Of a DNA stretch of 50,939 nucleotides, positions 28,481 through 42,322 are shown piece by piece. The translations under genes were made by a program, and so were the position numbers. Source of the stretch: Pseudacidovorax intermedius (lineage in GTDB: Bacteria; Pseudomonadota; Gammaproteobacteria; Burkholderiales; Burkholderiaceae_C); assembly GCF_003350475.1 (NCBI RefSeq), contig NZ_QQAV01000019.1:1-50939 (forward strand). Direction: 5' to 3'. Below the pieces are notes generated by a model. The model was not told the DNA's origin and searched no databases. It saw only the letters and a list, made by a program, of their open reading frames with translations. The first letter of the stretch is position 1, and the number at the start of each line of letters is the position of its first letter.

Positions 28481-29479
28481 TCAGTTGAGCAGGTCGACCG
28501 GTTGGTTGGGCGTGCAGATCTGCTGCGGCATCAGCGCAGCGACGGCGGCCTCGCCGGCCTTGGTGCGGCCGCGCAACGCGTCCTGGGCCATCACCTGGTG
28601 CATGCAGCGCTGACCGTCCACGGTGCACAGGTTGAGCACGCGCGAGTACAGGTCGGGATCGACGGAAGCGAAGCGCTGCACGGGGTTGCGCTCGCTGGGC
28701 TTGGCCAGGTCGTTGTAGACGGCGCGCGTCAGGCTCTGGCTGCCGGACTTGGCATCGGCCACCCACTTGGCGAACTCTTCGTTGGAGACGCCGTGGAACT
28801 TGAAGGTCATGCCCGAGAAGCCGGCGCCGCTGTAGTGCGAGGACAGGCCGTGGTAGACGCCGGGCTTGTTGATGACGGCATTGAGCTCGGTCTGCATGCC
28901 GGGCATGGTGTAGATCATGCCGGCCAGGTCGGGCACGTAGAAGGCGTTCATCGTCGTGCTGGAGGTCAGCTTGAAGAGGATCGGCCGGTCGACCGGCGCC
29001 GCGACCTCGTTGACGGTGGCGATGCCCTGCTCGGGGTAGATGAAGAGCCACTTCCAGTCCAGCGAGACGACCTGGATCTCCAGCGGCTTGACGTCGGCCG
29101 GCATCGGCTTGCCCGCCGCGATGCGGTCGAGCGGGCGATAGGGATCCAGCGTATGGGTGCTGATCCACGTCAACGCGCCCAGGGCGATGATGATCAACAG
29201 TGGAGCCGACCAGATGACCAGTTCCAGGCGGGTGGAGTGGTGCCAGTCGGGCTGGTAGTCGGCCTCCTTGTTCGCGGCACGGTAGCGCCAGGCGAACAGC
29301 AGGGTGAGCACGATCACCGGGATGATGATCAGCAGCATCAGCCCGGTCGCGATCATCACGAGGCGGCCCTGCTGCGAGGCGATGTCCCCCGAGGGACTGA
29401 GCACCACCGTGTTGCAACCGGCCAGGAGCGCCGTGGCGGCCAGGAGGGCTGGCGCGCGGAAGGTCTTGAGTGAAGGCAT
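28481..29479 (-). CDS. cyoA: Cytochrome o ubiquinol oxidase subunit II (CyoA)
   Basis: The product has 332 residues. It is a lipoprotein: a signal peptide with lipobox LLAGC is followed by two membrane helices ([43 protein letters not shown]) and a periplasmic cupredoxin domain ([42 protein letters not shown]). CuA ligands are absent, as in quinol oxidases. The start at 29479 fits the signal peptide; the open frame further upstream covers the intergenic control region. It is the first gene of cyoABCD-SURF1-regB-regA. Confidence 0.95.
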   Translation of the reverse strand: MPSLKTFRAPALLAATALLAGCNTVVLSPSGDIASQQGRLVMIATGLMLLIIIPVIVLTLLFAWRYRAANKEADYQPDWHHSTRLELVIWSAPLLIIIALGALTWISTHTLDPYRPLDRIAAGKPMPADVKPLEIQVVSLDWKWLFIYPEQGIATVNEVAAPVDRPILFKLTSSTTMNAFYVPDLAGMIYTMPGMQTELNAVINKPGVYHGLSSHYSGAGFSGMTFKFHGVSNEEFAKWVADAKSGSQSLTRAVYNDLAKPSERNPVQRFASVDPDLYSRVLNLCTVDGQRCMHQVMAQDALRGRTKAGEAAVAALMPQQICTPNQPVDLLN

Positions 29480-29571
29480 ACGCTGGAATCTGAAAGGAAC
29501 GAGCAGGCCGGCACCTCGCGCGCCGGCGGCAGGAGTCCGCACTTTAGAGGTGCACGCCTGCGTAGGCGATT

Positions 29572-29584
29572 GGACAATTTGTCC
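29572..29584. promoter_or_regulatory. Palindromic operator candidate between cyoA and the MHS transporter
   Basis: GGACAATTTGTCC is a perfect 6+1+6 inverted repeat in the 179-base divergent region, about 90 bases from cyoA and 75 from the transporter start. The region is less GC-rich than its surroundings. It does not match the FNR/ANR box (TTGATnnnnATCAA). The binding protein is unknown. Confidence 0.45.
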
Positions 29585-29658
29585 TATCGACACTGTCCGA
29601 CGGCTCTGCGAATCTCGCGTGGTAATCTGGGTGCTCCTCGAATACAAGGGAGACTTCG

Positions 29659-30996
29659 ATGAGCAGCCTGAGCCCGGCACACCCCGGAATCCACTCTGGA
29701 GACCTCGAGCGAGACGCTCGCCAGGTCAATGCGGACGATCACGATGTGGCCCCGGGCGACATCGCGGTCGGCGTGGTGATCGGGCGATCCTCCGAGTACT
29801 TCGACTTCTTCGTCTTCGGCATCGCGTGCGCGCTGGTGTTTCCCCAGCTGTTCTTTCCCTTCGTCGAACGTCTCGAAGGCACGCTCTACGCGTTCGCCAT
29901 TTTCTCGCTGGCCTTCATTGCGCGGCCCATTGGCACCATCGTCTCGATGGGCATCCAGAAGCGCTACGGCCGCGCCACCAAGCTGACCATCGCGCTCTTC
30001 CTGCTCGGTACGTCCACGGCGGGCATTGCCTTCCTGCCGGGCTACGACATCGTCGGCGGCTGGGCGATCCTGCTACTGGCCTTGTTCCGTATCGGGCAAG
30101 GGCTGGGCACCGGCGGCTCCTGGGACGGTCTGCCGTCCCTGCTGTCGATGAACGCGCCGCCGCACCGCCGCGGCTGGTACGCCATGCTGGGACAGCTGGG
30201 CGCGCCGCTCGGCTTCGTGGTTGCCAGCGCGCTCTTCATGTACCTGTACGGCAGCCTGTCGCAGGAAGATTTCATGAACTGGGGCTGGCGCTATCCGTTC
30301 TATGTGGCCTTTGCCATCAACGTGGTGGCGCTGTTCGCCCGTCTGCGCCTGGTGGTCACGCATGAGTACGAGAGGGCGCTCGAGCAGCGGGAGCTCGAAC
30401 CCACGCCCGCCGGGGAACTGCTTCGCACGCAGGGTTACAACATCTTCATCGGCGCCTTCGCCGCGCTGGCCAGCTATGCGCTGTTCCACCTGGTGACGGT
30501 GTTTCCGCTGTCGTGGATCCAGCTCTACTCGGACCAGTCCATTGCCGACTTCCTGGGCGTGCAGGTGATTGGCGGCCTGCTGTGTGCTGCTGCCGTGCTG
30601 GCTTCTGGCTGGATTGCCGACCGCTTTGGTCGTCGCAACACCCTGGGCACCCTGGCAGCCTTGATCGGCTTGTTCAGCCTCGTTGCTCCGGTGCTGCTCA
30701 AGTCGAGCGAAGGACAGAACGTCTTCATCCTGATCGGCTTCGTACTGCTGGGCCTGTCGTATGGTCAGGCCTCCGGGACGGTGACCTCGAACTTCAGTGC
30801 GCGCTACCGCTACACCGGCGCCGCGCTGACCTCCGATTTCGCTTGGCTGGTGGGGGCCGCGTTCGCGCCGCTGGTCGCGCTCGGACTGTCGGCGCATTTC
30901 GGACTGGCCTTCCTCGGCGTCTATCTGGCCTCCGGTGCGATCTGCACGCTGGTGGCGCTCTATATCAACAAGACGCTGGAATCGTCACGCGAGTGA
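29659..30996 (+). CDS. MFS transporter, metabolite:H+ symporter (MHS) family
   Basis: The product has 445 residues and 12 membrane helices. Helix 1 begins GRSSEYFDFFVFGIACALVFPQLFFP, a variant of the MHS motif (usually EWYDF). The loop motifs GIQKRYGRATKLTIALFLLGTST and GWIADRFGRRNTLGTLAALIG are present, and GTGGSWDGLPSLLSMNAPPHRRGWYAML matches MHS family members. The likely cargo is an organic acid; the substrate cannot be assigned. The ATG at 29659 has GGGAGAC just upstream. It is transcribed divergently from cyo and ends in a clear terminator. Confidence 0.88.
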   Translation: MSSLSPAHPGIHSGDLERDARQVNADDHDVAPGDIAVGVVIGRSSEYFDFFVFGIACALVFPQLFFPFVERLEGTLYAFAIFSLAFIARPIGTIVSMGIQKRYGRATKLTIALFLLGTSTAGIAFLPGYDIVGGWAILLLALFRIGQGLGTGGSWDGLPSLLSMNAPPHRRGWYAMLGQLGAPLGFVVASALFMYLYGSLSQEDFMNWGWRYPFYVAFAINVVALFARLRLVVTHEYERALEQRELEPTPAGELLRTQGYNIFIGAFAALASYALFHLVTVFPLSWIQLYSDQSIADFLGVQVIGGLLCAAAVLASGWIADRFGRRNTLGTLAALIGLFSLVAPVLLKSSEGQNVFILIGFVLLGLSYGQASGTVTSNFSARYRYTGAALTSDFAWLVGAAFAPLVALGLSAHFGLAFLGVYLASGAICTLVALYINKTLESSRE

Positions 30997-31042
30997 AGGA
31001 CCGGCGGGCCAGGCGCCGAGGCGCCTGGTTCGTTGAGCCGAC

Positions 31043-31066
31043 AGCGCCCTCAGGGGCGCTTTTTTG
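31043..31066 (+). terminator. Rho-independent terminator after the MHS transporter
   Basis: AGCGCCC-TCAG-GGGCGCT followed by a run of six T. A second GC-rich hairpin (CCAGGCGCC / GGCGCCTGG) lies 15 bases upstream of it. Confidence 0.85.
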
Positions 31067-31315
31067 TGCCTGTCCGGCCATCGATGTCAGCAGCGGCGGA
31101 CCGCGGTGCGGTCGGGGGGGAGAGCGGGAGGCACGGCGAGCGGCGTCGCCGCATTCACTGCATGCCCTCGCATCCATATAATTTGACATAACGCACATTG
31201 CATATCTAATGAACGGATAGATCGCCGAGTTCCCAGCCCTCGACCGGAGCCAGGCCGTCGCTGCGACCGCCTCGGCAACGGCTGGCTCTCGCACACAGCT
31301 GCTGGGCCGCGCGCC
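31067..31315. other. Gene-free stretch between transporter terminator and hybrid kinase
   Basis: Convergent intergenic region, 249 bases. Only an A/T-rich patch at 31171-31215 stands out, and it holds the promoter-like hexamers listed separately. No ORF, hairpin with U-tract or known RNA was recognised. Confidence 0.5.
31154..31210 (+). promoter_or_regulatory. Two overlapping sigma-70-like promoters without a downstream gene
   Basis: TTCACT (31154-31159), 17 bases, TATAAT (31177-31182); and TTGACA (31183-31188), 16 bases, TCTAAT (31205-31210). Both read on the plus strand into the 3' end of the oppositely oriented hybrid kinase gene. No plus-strand gene follows, so an antisense or small RNA is possible. 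Based on hexamers only. Confidence 0.35.
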
Positions 31316-35017
<3,702 letters not shown>

Positions 35018-35111
35018 GGCTTTTTCACTATATTGCAGAAAGTAAGCCGAAACTGTCGCTCCTCAGATGCCTCGGCTATTTGGGGGAGGCAGGGGCCCCG
35101 GTCACGTTTTC

Positions 35112-35140
35112 TTGCCAGCGGTCCGACCCCTCGCTACATT
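35112..35140 (+). promoter_or_regulatory. Sigma-70-like promoter of the urc operon
   Basis: TTGCCA (35112-35117), 17 bases, TACATT (35135-35140). Transcription would start about 14 bases before the ATG at 35161, leaving just enough room for the GAGGG ribosome-binding site (35150-35154). Confidence 0.5.
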
Positions 35141-35160
35141 GACATTTTTGAGGGCCCGCA

Positions 35161-36437
<1,277 letters not shown>

Positions 36438-36441
<4 letters not shown>

Positions 36442-37760
36442 CGGACAGCCAACACGTGCTTCCCACCACCGACCTCAACCTGCCCGAGGCCGCCGTCGCC
36501 TGGCTGCGCACCACGGTCGCCGTGCGCGAGCGCGCGGCCGAACTGCTGGCCCGCGCGCGCCGTGGCGAATCGGCCTTCTTCACCATCGGCGACGAGACGC
36601 GCCTGGACGATGCGGCGCGTGAAGTGGCCCAGGTCACCCAGGCGCGCTACGCCTGGCGGCCGATCCCGTACCACAGCCGCTGGCGGCATTTCGAGGCGGG
36701 TGGCGTCGACCGGGCGGCCGAACTCGACCATCTGCTGAGCGAACATGCGACTCCTCGCGAGAAGGCCAAGGCCCGCATCGACCTCGCCGTGGTGAGCGTG
36801 CTGCTCGACGCCGGCGCCGGGGCCGACTGGGCCTACCGCGAGTCGGCGTCCGACCAGCGCTTCACCCGCTCCGAAGGCCTGGGCGTGGCCAGCTTCCATG
36901 CCTTCAAGGCGGGACTGTTTTCTTCCGACCCGGATCGCCCTTTGCAGGCCGACGCGGCCGGGCTGCGCGGCCTGGTCGCCGACCGCCTGGCACAGGCCTT
37001 CCAGGTGCGCAGCGACAACCCGCTGGTCGGCCTGGACGGTCGGGTGACGCTGCTGCGCCGCCTCGGCGAGGTGCTGGCCGAGCAGCCGGCCGTCTTCGGC
37101 ACCGAGGTGCAGCGGCCGGGCGGCCTGTTCGACATGCTCATCGCGCCCGAAGGCGTGGCCGTGCCGCCCACCGCGACGGTGCAGGTGCACGACATCCTCA
37201 CGCTGCTGCTGGATTCGCTCTCGGCCATCTGGCCCTCGGCCAACTACCTGCATCGCCACCCCACCGCCCTGCCCGGTCCGGGCGAGCCGGCGCTGGCCCT
37301 GGGCGACTGCTGGGCGCACAGCGCGGTCGGCGGCGAGGGCCGCACCCACGGCTGGGTGCCCTTCCACAAGCTGTCGCAGTGGCTCACCTACTCGCTGATC
37401 GAGCCCTTCGAATGGGCGGGCGTGAAGGTCGAGGGCCTGGATGCCCTCACCGCCCTGCCCGAGTACCGCAACGGCGGCCTGCTGCTGGACACCGGCGTGA
37501 TCGTGCCGCGCGATGCGGCCCTGCTCGAACGCAGCTGGCAGGTCGGCGACGAATTCATCGTCGAATGGCGCGCCCTGACCGTGGCGCTGCTCGACGAACT
37601 GGCACCCATCGTGCGTCGCCACGTCGGCCGCAGAGCCGACGAGATGCCGTTGGCCTGCATCCTCGAAGGCGGCACCTGGGCGGCCGGCCGGGCCGTGGCC
37701 CAGCGCCTGCGCGATGGCCTGCCGCCGCTGCGCATCGAGAGCGACGGCACGGTGTTCTGA
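36438..37760 (+). CDS. urc4: DUF1688 protein, URC4-like (uracil catabolism)
   Basis: The product has 440 residues and is soluble. It matches the DUF1688 family, whose fungal member is Urc4 (LRTTVAVRERAAELLARARRGESAFFTI, ARYAWRPIPYHSRWRHFEAGG, TRSEGLGVASFHAFKAGLFSSDP, THGWVPFHKLSQWLTYSLIEPFEWAG). The reaction is not firmly assigned; genetics in Lachancea kluyveri places it after Urc1 in uracil breakdown. Its ATG overlaps the urc1 stop (ATGA), so translation is coupled. upp begins 50 bases downstream. Confidence 0.85.
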
Positions 37761-37810
37761 GCCCGCCTCCTCTACCATCGCACGCCTTCTGTTTTTGACA
37801 AGAACGATTC

Positions 37811-38446
<636 letters not shown>

Positions 38447-38652
38447 AGATATCCCCCAGGCTGCGCGGGCTGGGGCCCGCTCCGCCAACCCCCTCCGGGG
38501 GCACACGCTGCGGCCCGGCAAAGCCGGTTCCGCGCGTGTTGTTGGCGTGGCCTGCTCCGCGGCCCTTTGTCTCGGGGGGCTGCTTCACGGCTGATGGCGA
38601 TGGCGTGGCCTGTTTGCGTAGCTCGGACGAACTGCTCACGGATGCCCATCCA

Positions 38653-38714
38653 ACCGTTCACGTTGAGCCTGTCGAAGCGCGGTTCAGGGCTTCGACAGGC
38701 TCAGCCCGAACGGT
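38653..38714. repeat. Long REP-like palindrome
   Basis: ACCGTTC, a short spacer, then TTGAGCCTGTCGAAGC pair with GCTTCGACAGGCTCAG and GAACGGT across an 11-base loop. The GCTTCGACAGGCTCAG motif is a widespread intergenic repeat in proteobacterial genomes. It could act as an mRNA hairpin or terminator between the two units. Confidence 0.7.
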
Positions 38715-38773
38715 GGGAAACACCGACCCACTTGTCCAGCGCGGGCCTCATGTAAACGCGTACCCGGCTCAGC

Positions 38774-38789
38774 CGGCACCAATCCTGCT
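38774..38789 (+). promoter_or_regulatory. Sigma-54-like promoter of the BMP-type ABC transporter operon
   Basis: CGGCACC-AATC-CTGCT, with the invariant GG (38775-38776) and GC (38787-38788) at the right distance. Three positions differ from TGGCACG-N4-TTGCA. Predicted transcription start about 38800, 22 bases before the ATG. No NtrC dyad was found. Confidence 0.45.
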
Positions 38790-38821
38790 TGTCCAACCCC
38801 CATCAACGAGGAGTGAGAAAG

Positions 38822-39820
38822 ATGATCCAGCGCCGTCCCCTGATCCTGAGTGCCGCCGCCCTGGCGGGGCTTGTCGCGGTCGGGTTGCCGCAGCTCGCGT
38901 TCGCCCAGTCCAAGCTCAAGGTGGCCGCGGTCTATACCGTGCCCTTCGAGCAGCAATGGGTGGGTCGCATCCACAAGGCACTCAAGGCGGCCGAGGCCCG
39001 CGGTGAGATCGAGTACAAGGCCACCGAGAACGTTGCCAATGCCGACTACGAACGCGTGATGCGCGAGTACGCCACGGCCGGCAACCAGCTGATCCTGGGC
39101 GAGGCCTTCGCCGTGGAGGCCGCGGCCCGCAAAGTGGCCAAAGACTTCCCCAAGACCATGTTCCTCATGGGCTCGTCGGGCAAGCCGCAGGCGCCCAACT
39201 TCAGCGTCTTCGACAACTACATCCAGGAGCCCGCCTACCTCACCGGCATGATCGCCGGCGGCATGACCAAGTCGAACAAGATCGGCATGGTCGGCGGCTT
39301 TCCGATTCCCGAGGTCAACCGGCTGATGAACGCCTTCATGGCCGGCGCGAAGGAAGTGAATCCCAAGGTGGAGTTCAGCGTGAGCTTCATCAACAGCTGG
39401 TTCGATCCGCCCAAGGCCAAGGAGGCCGCCTTCGCCATGATCGACAAGGGGGCGGACATCATGTACGCCGAGCGCTTCGGCGTGAGCGATGCCGCCAAGG
39501 AGCGCAAGGTGCTGGCCATCGGCAACGTGATCAACACGCAGCCGCAGTACCCCGACACCGTCGTCGTGTCGGCGCTGTGGAACATGGAGCCCTCCGTCGA
39601 CCGCGCCATCAAGCTGGTCAAGGACGGCCAGTTCAAGGCCGAGGACTACGGCCCCTACTCGCAGATGCAATACAAGGGCTCCGAACTCTCCCCGCTGGGC
39701 ACCTTCGAGAAGAAGGTGCCGGCCGACCTGGTCGCCAAGGTCAAGGCACGCGAGGCCGAGATCCTGTCGGGCAAGTACAGCGTCAAGATCGACGACCGCC
39801 AGCCCAAGTCGTCCAAGTGA
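38822..39820 (+). CDS. BMP-family ABC transporter substrate-binding protein (nucleoside/nucleobase type)
   Basis: The product has 332 residues. A signal peptide with an RR pair (MIQRRPLILSAAALAGLVAVGLPQLAFA) is followed by a mature BMP (PnrA-like) domain: KVAAVYTVPFEQQWVGRIHKAL, NQLILGEAFAVEAAARKVAKDFP, GGFPIPEVNRLMNAFMAGAKEVNP and SALWNMEPSVDRAIKLV. It lacks the lipobox common in Gram-positive BMP proteins and is thus a soluble periplasmic protein. GAGGAG lies 8 bases before the ATG. BMP proteins bind nucleosides or purine/pyrimidine bases; with urc genes and cytosine deaminase around it, a pyrimidine ligand is likely but unproven. Confidence 0.9.
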   Translation: MIQRRPLILSAAALAGLVAVGLPQLAFAQSKLKVAAVYTVPFEQQWVGRIHKALKAAEARGEIEYKATENVANADYERVMREYATAGNQLILGEAFAVEAAARKVAKDFPKTMFLMGSSGKPQAPNFSVFDNYIQEPAYLTGMIAGGMTKSNKIGMVGGFPIPEVNRLMNAFMAGAKEVNPKVEFSVSFINSWFDPPKAKEAAFAMIDKGADIMYAERFGVSDAAKERKVLAIGNVINTQPQYPDTVVVSALWNMEPSVDRAIKLVKDGQFKAEDYGPYSQMQYKGSELSPLGTFEKKVPADLVAKVKAREAEILSGKYSVKIDDRQPKSSK

Positions 39821-39833
39821 GGCCATCGGCCGC

Positions 39834-40751
39834 ATGAACAGCTTCCGCCGATTCCTGCTGGCCCTGGCGGCCAGCGCCGCCCTGGCCGGCTGTGCCGGCG
39901 TGGCGCCGCCGCCCGCGGCAGACACCCCGCGCATCGCCGTCATGTCGGCCTTCGAGCCTGAGCTGGTGCTGATTCGCCAGAAGCTGCAGGACGCGCGCAC
40001 CACGCGCATCAACGGTGTGGAGTTCCACACCGGCACGCTGCAGGGGCGGCCGGTGGTGCTGTTCCTCTCGGGCATCAGCATGACCAACGCCACCATGAAC
40101 ACGCAGCTGGCACTGGACCGCTTCAAGGTCAGCCACGTGGTGTTCAGCGGCATCGCCGGGGGCGTCAATCCCAACCTGTCCATCGGCGACGTCACGGTGC
40201 CGGCGCAGTGGGGCCAGTATCTCGAAGTGCTGATGGCCAAGGAGGTGGCGCCCGGCCGCTACGAGAAGCCGCCCTTCATCCGGGACGCCACGCTGCCCAA
40301 CTTCGGCATGATGTTCCCGCGCCCGGTGGAATTCCGCTCGGCCGCGCAGCCGCAGGTCGCGCGGCGCTTCTGGTTCGAGGTCGACCCCGGCATGCTGGCC
40401 GCGGCGCGCACCATGAAGGTGGACCTGGCCGCCTGCGCGGCCGGCACCTGCCTCAAGCATGCGCCGCGCCTGGTGGTCGGCGGCAACGGCGTCTCGGGCC
40501 AGGCCTTCATGGACAACAAGGCCTTTCGCGAATACACCTTCGCCACCTTCCAGGCCAACGTGCTGGACATGGAGACGGCCGCGGTGGGCATGGTGGCCCA
40601 TGCCAATGGTGTGCCCTACCTCGCCTTCCGCTCGCTCAGCGACCTGGCCGGCGGGGGCGAGGGGGCCAACGAAATGGGCACCTTCATGCGCCTGGCCGCC
40701 GACAACTCGGCCCAGGTGCTGTTGGCCTTCCTGGCGCAATGGAAGCCCTGA
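39834..40751 (+). CDS. Lipoprotein nucleosidase/phosphorylase (PNP_UDP_1 superfamily)
   Basis: The product has 305 residues. A lipoprotein signal (RRFLLALAASAALAGC) is followed by a nucleoside phosphorylase/MTA-SAH nucleosidase fold: IAVMSAFEPELVLIRQKL, FSGIAGGVNPNLSIGDV, VLDMETAAVGMVAHANGVPYLAFRSLSDLAGG. The Met-Glu pair and the SDLA acidic residue of the active site are kept. It lies inside an ABC transporter operon, 13 bases after the binding-protein gene, and overlaps the ATPase gene. It probably frees bases from nucleosides in the periplasm before uptake; this location-based role is inference. Confidence 0.8.
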   Translation: MNSFRRFLLALAASAALAGCAGVAPPPAADTPRIAVMSAFEPELVLIRQKLQDARTTRINGVEFHTGTLQGRPVVLFLSGISMTNATMNTQLALDRFKVSHVVFSGIAGGVNPNLSIGDVTVPAQWGQYLEVLMAKEVAPGRYEKPPFIRDATLPNFGMMFPRPVEFRSAAQPQVARRFWFEVDPGMLAAARTMKVDLAACAAGTCLKHAPRLVVGGNGVSGQAFMDNKAFREYTFATFQANVLDMETAAVGMVAHANGVPYLAFRSLSDLAGGGEGANEMGTFMRLAADNSAQVLLAFLAQWKP

Positions 40752-42322
40752 GCCCGGCGGGCGACGCGGCCGGCGGCGCGCCGGTGCTGCGGCTGGCGGG
40801 CATCACCAAGCGCTTCGGCCCGCTGGTGGCCAACGACGCGATCTCGCTCACCCTGCAGGCCGGCGAGGTGCTGGCGCTGCTGGGCGAGAACGGTGCCGGC
40901 AAGTCCACGCTGATGTCCATCCTCTTCGGTCATTACGTGGCCGACGAGGGGCGGATCGAGGCCTTCGGTCAGCCCCTGCCGCCCGGCCATCCGCAGGCGG
41001 CGCTGGCGGCGGGCATCGGCATGGTGCACCAGCACTTCACGCTGGCCGACAACCTCAGCGTGCTCGACAACATCGTGATGGGCAGTGAGCCGCTGTGGCT
41101 GCCCTTCAGCCGGCGGGCCGCTGCGCGCGAGCGATTGCAGACCGTGGCACGGCGATTCGGCCTGCCGGTGTCGCCCGATGCGCGCGTGGCCACGCTGTCG
41201 GTCGGCGAACGTCAGCGCGTCGAGATCCTCAAGGCGCTGTACCGCGGCGCCCGCATCCTGATCCTGGACGAACCCACCGCCGTGCTCACGCCGCAGGAGA
41301 GCGAGGCGCTGTTCGACACGCTGGGCCAGATGGTGGCGCAGGGGCTGTCGATCATCTTCATCAGCCACAAGCTGGGCGAGGTGCTGCGGGTGTCGCACCG
41401 CGTGGCCGTGCTGCGCCAGGGCCGGCTGGTGGCCGAGGCCCGTGCCAGCGACACCACGCAGGCGCAGCTCGCGCAATGGATGGTGGGGCATGCGGTGGAG
41501 GCGCCCGTGCGACAGCCGGCATCCGCTGCCGGCGCCGAGGTGTGCGTGCTCGACGGCGTGAGTACCGAGGGCGCCGCTGGCGCGCTGCACGCGGTGTCGC
41601 TCACGCTGCGCGCGGGGCAGATCACGGCCATCGCTGGCGTCTCCGGCAACGGCCAGGTCGCGCTGGCCGAGTTGCTCTGCGGCACGCGCAGGGCGCGGTC
41701 CGGACGGGTCCACCTGCTCGGTGCGCCGCTCCTGGCACAGCCTGCCCGGCTGGTGGCGCAAGGTGTGGCGCGCATCCCCGAAGACCGCCACGCCGTCGGC
41801 GTGGTCGGCGACCTGCCGGTGTGGGAGAACGCCGTGGCCGAACGCCTGCGCACCCCCGCCTTCTCGCGCCCGCTGCTGCCCGGCCTTCGCTGGGTGCGCC
41901 GCGCCGCGGCCCGCGCCCATGCGGCGCGCATCCAGCAGGCCTTCGACGTGCGCGGCGGCGGACTCGATGTACCGGCCCGCTCGCTGTCGGGCGGCAACAT
42001 GCAGAAGCTCATCCTCGGGCGCGCACTGACCGCGCCCGATGCGGGCTCCACGGCGGTGCCGCGGCTGATCGTCGCGCACCAGCCGACCTGGGGCCTGGAC
42101 ATCGGCGCCGTGGCCTATGTGCAGCGGCAGCTGATCGCGGCGCGCGACGCGGGCGCGGCGGTGCTGCTGATCTCGGACGATCTCGACGAGGTGCTGGCCC
42201 TGGGTGATCAGGTCGCCGTGATGCACGGTGGCCACCTCACGCCCACGCGCCCGGCGGAGGCCTGGACGCGCGAGGCCATCGGCCTGGCGATGGCCGGCGA
42301 AACGGAAAGGACGCCCGCATGA
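40739..42322 (+). CDS. ABC transporter ATP-binding protein, two nucleotide-binding domains (BMP/RbsA-like)
   Basis: The product has 527 residues. NBD1 is complete: LLGENGAGKSTLMSILFG, GMVHQHFTLADNLSV, LSVGERQRVEILKALYRGARILILDEPTAVL. NBD2 is degenerate, as usual in this family: the Walker A reads GVSGNGQVALAE without the P-loop lysine, while the signature LSGGNMQKLILGR and IVAHQPTWGLDIG are present. The ATG at 40739 lies 13 bases inside the end of the lipoprotein gene; the reading frame open further upstream belongs to that gene's shadow. It powers the two permeases that follow. Confidence 0.93.
   Translation: MEALSPAGDAAGGAPVLRLAGITKRFGPLVANDAISLTLQAGEVLALLGENGAGKSTLMSILFGHYVADEGRIEAFGQPLPPGHPQAALAAGIGMVHQHFTLADNLSVLDNIVMGSEPLWLPFSRRAAARERLQTVARRFGLPVSPDARVATLSVGERQRVEILKALYRGARILILDEPTAVLTPQESEALFDTLGQMVAQGLSIIFISHKLGEVLRVSHRVAVLRQGRLVAEARASDTTQAQLAQWMVGHAVEAPVRQPASAAGAEVCVLDGVSTEGAAGALHAVSLTLRAGQITAIAGVSGNGQVALAELLCGTRRARSGRVHLLGAPLLAQPARLVAQGVARIPEDRHAVGVVGDLPVWENAVAERLRTPAFSRPLLPGLRWVRRAAARAHAARIQQAFDVRGGGLDVPARSLSGGNMQKLILGRALTAPDAGSTAVPRLIVAHQPTWGLDIGAVAYVQRQLIAARDAGAAVLLISDDLDEVLALGDQVAVMHGGHLTPTRPAEAWTREAIGLAMAGETERTPA

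Larger units (their letters stand above)
38447..38821. other. Intergenic region with repeats between upp and the ABC transporter operon
   Basis: 375 bases without a supportable gene. It holds a GC-rich hairpin region (CCCCC-TCC-GGGGG at 38489-38501) that may end the upp transcript, a long palindromic repeat at 38653-38714, a sigma-54-like site at 38774-38789 and the GAGGAG ribosome-binding site of the next gene. Confidence 0.6.

Noticed and set aside
35143..35148. TTGACA as the -35 box of urc1
   Set aside because: It lies 12 bases before the ATG, too close for a -10 and a leader; TTGCCA-N17-TACATT upstream fits better.
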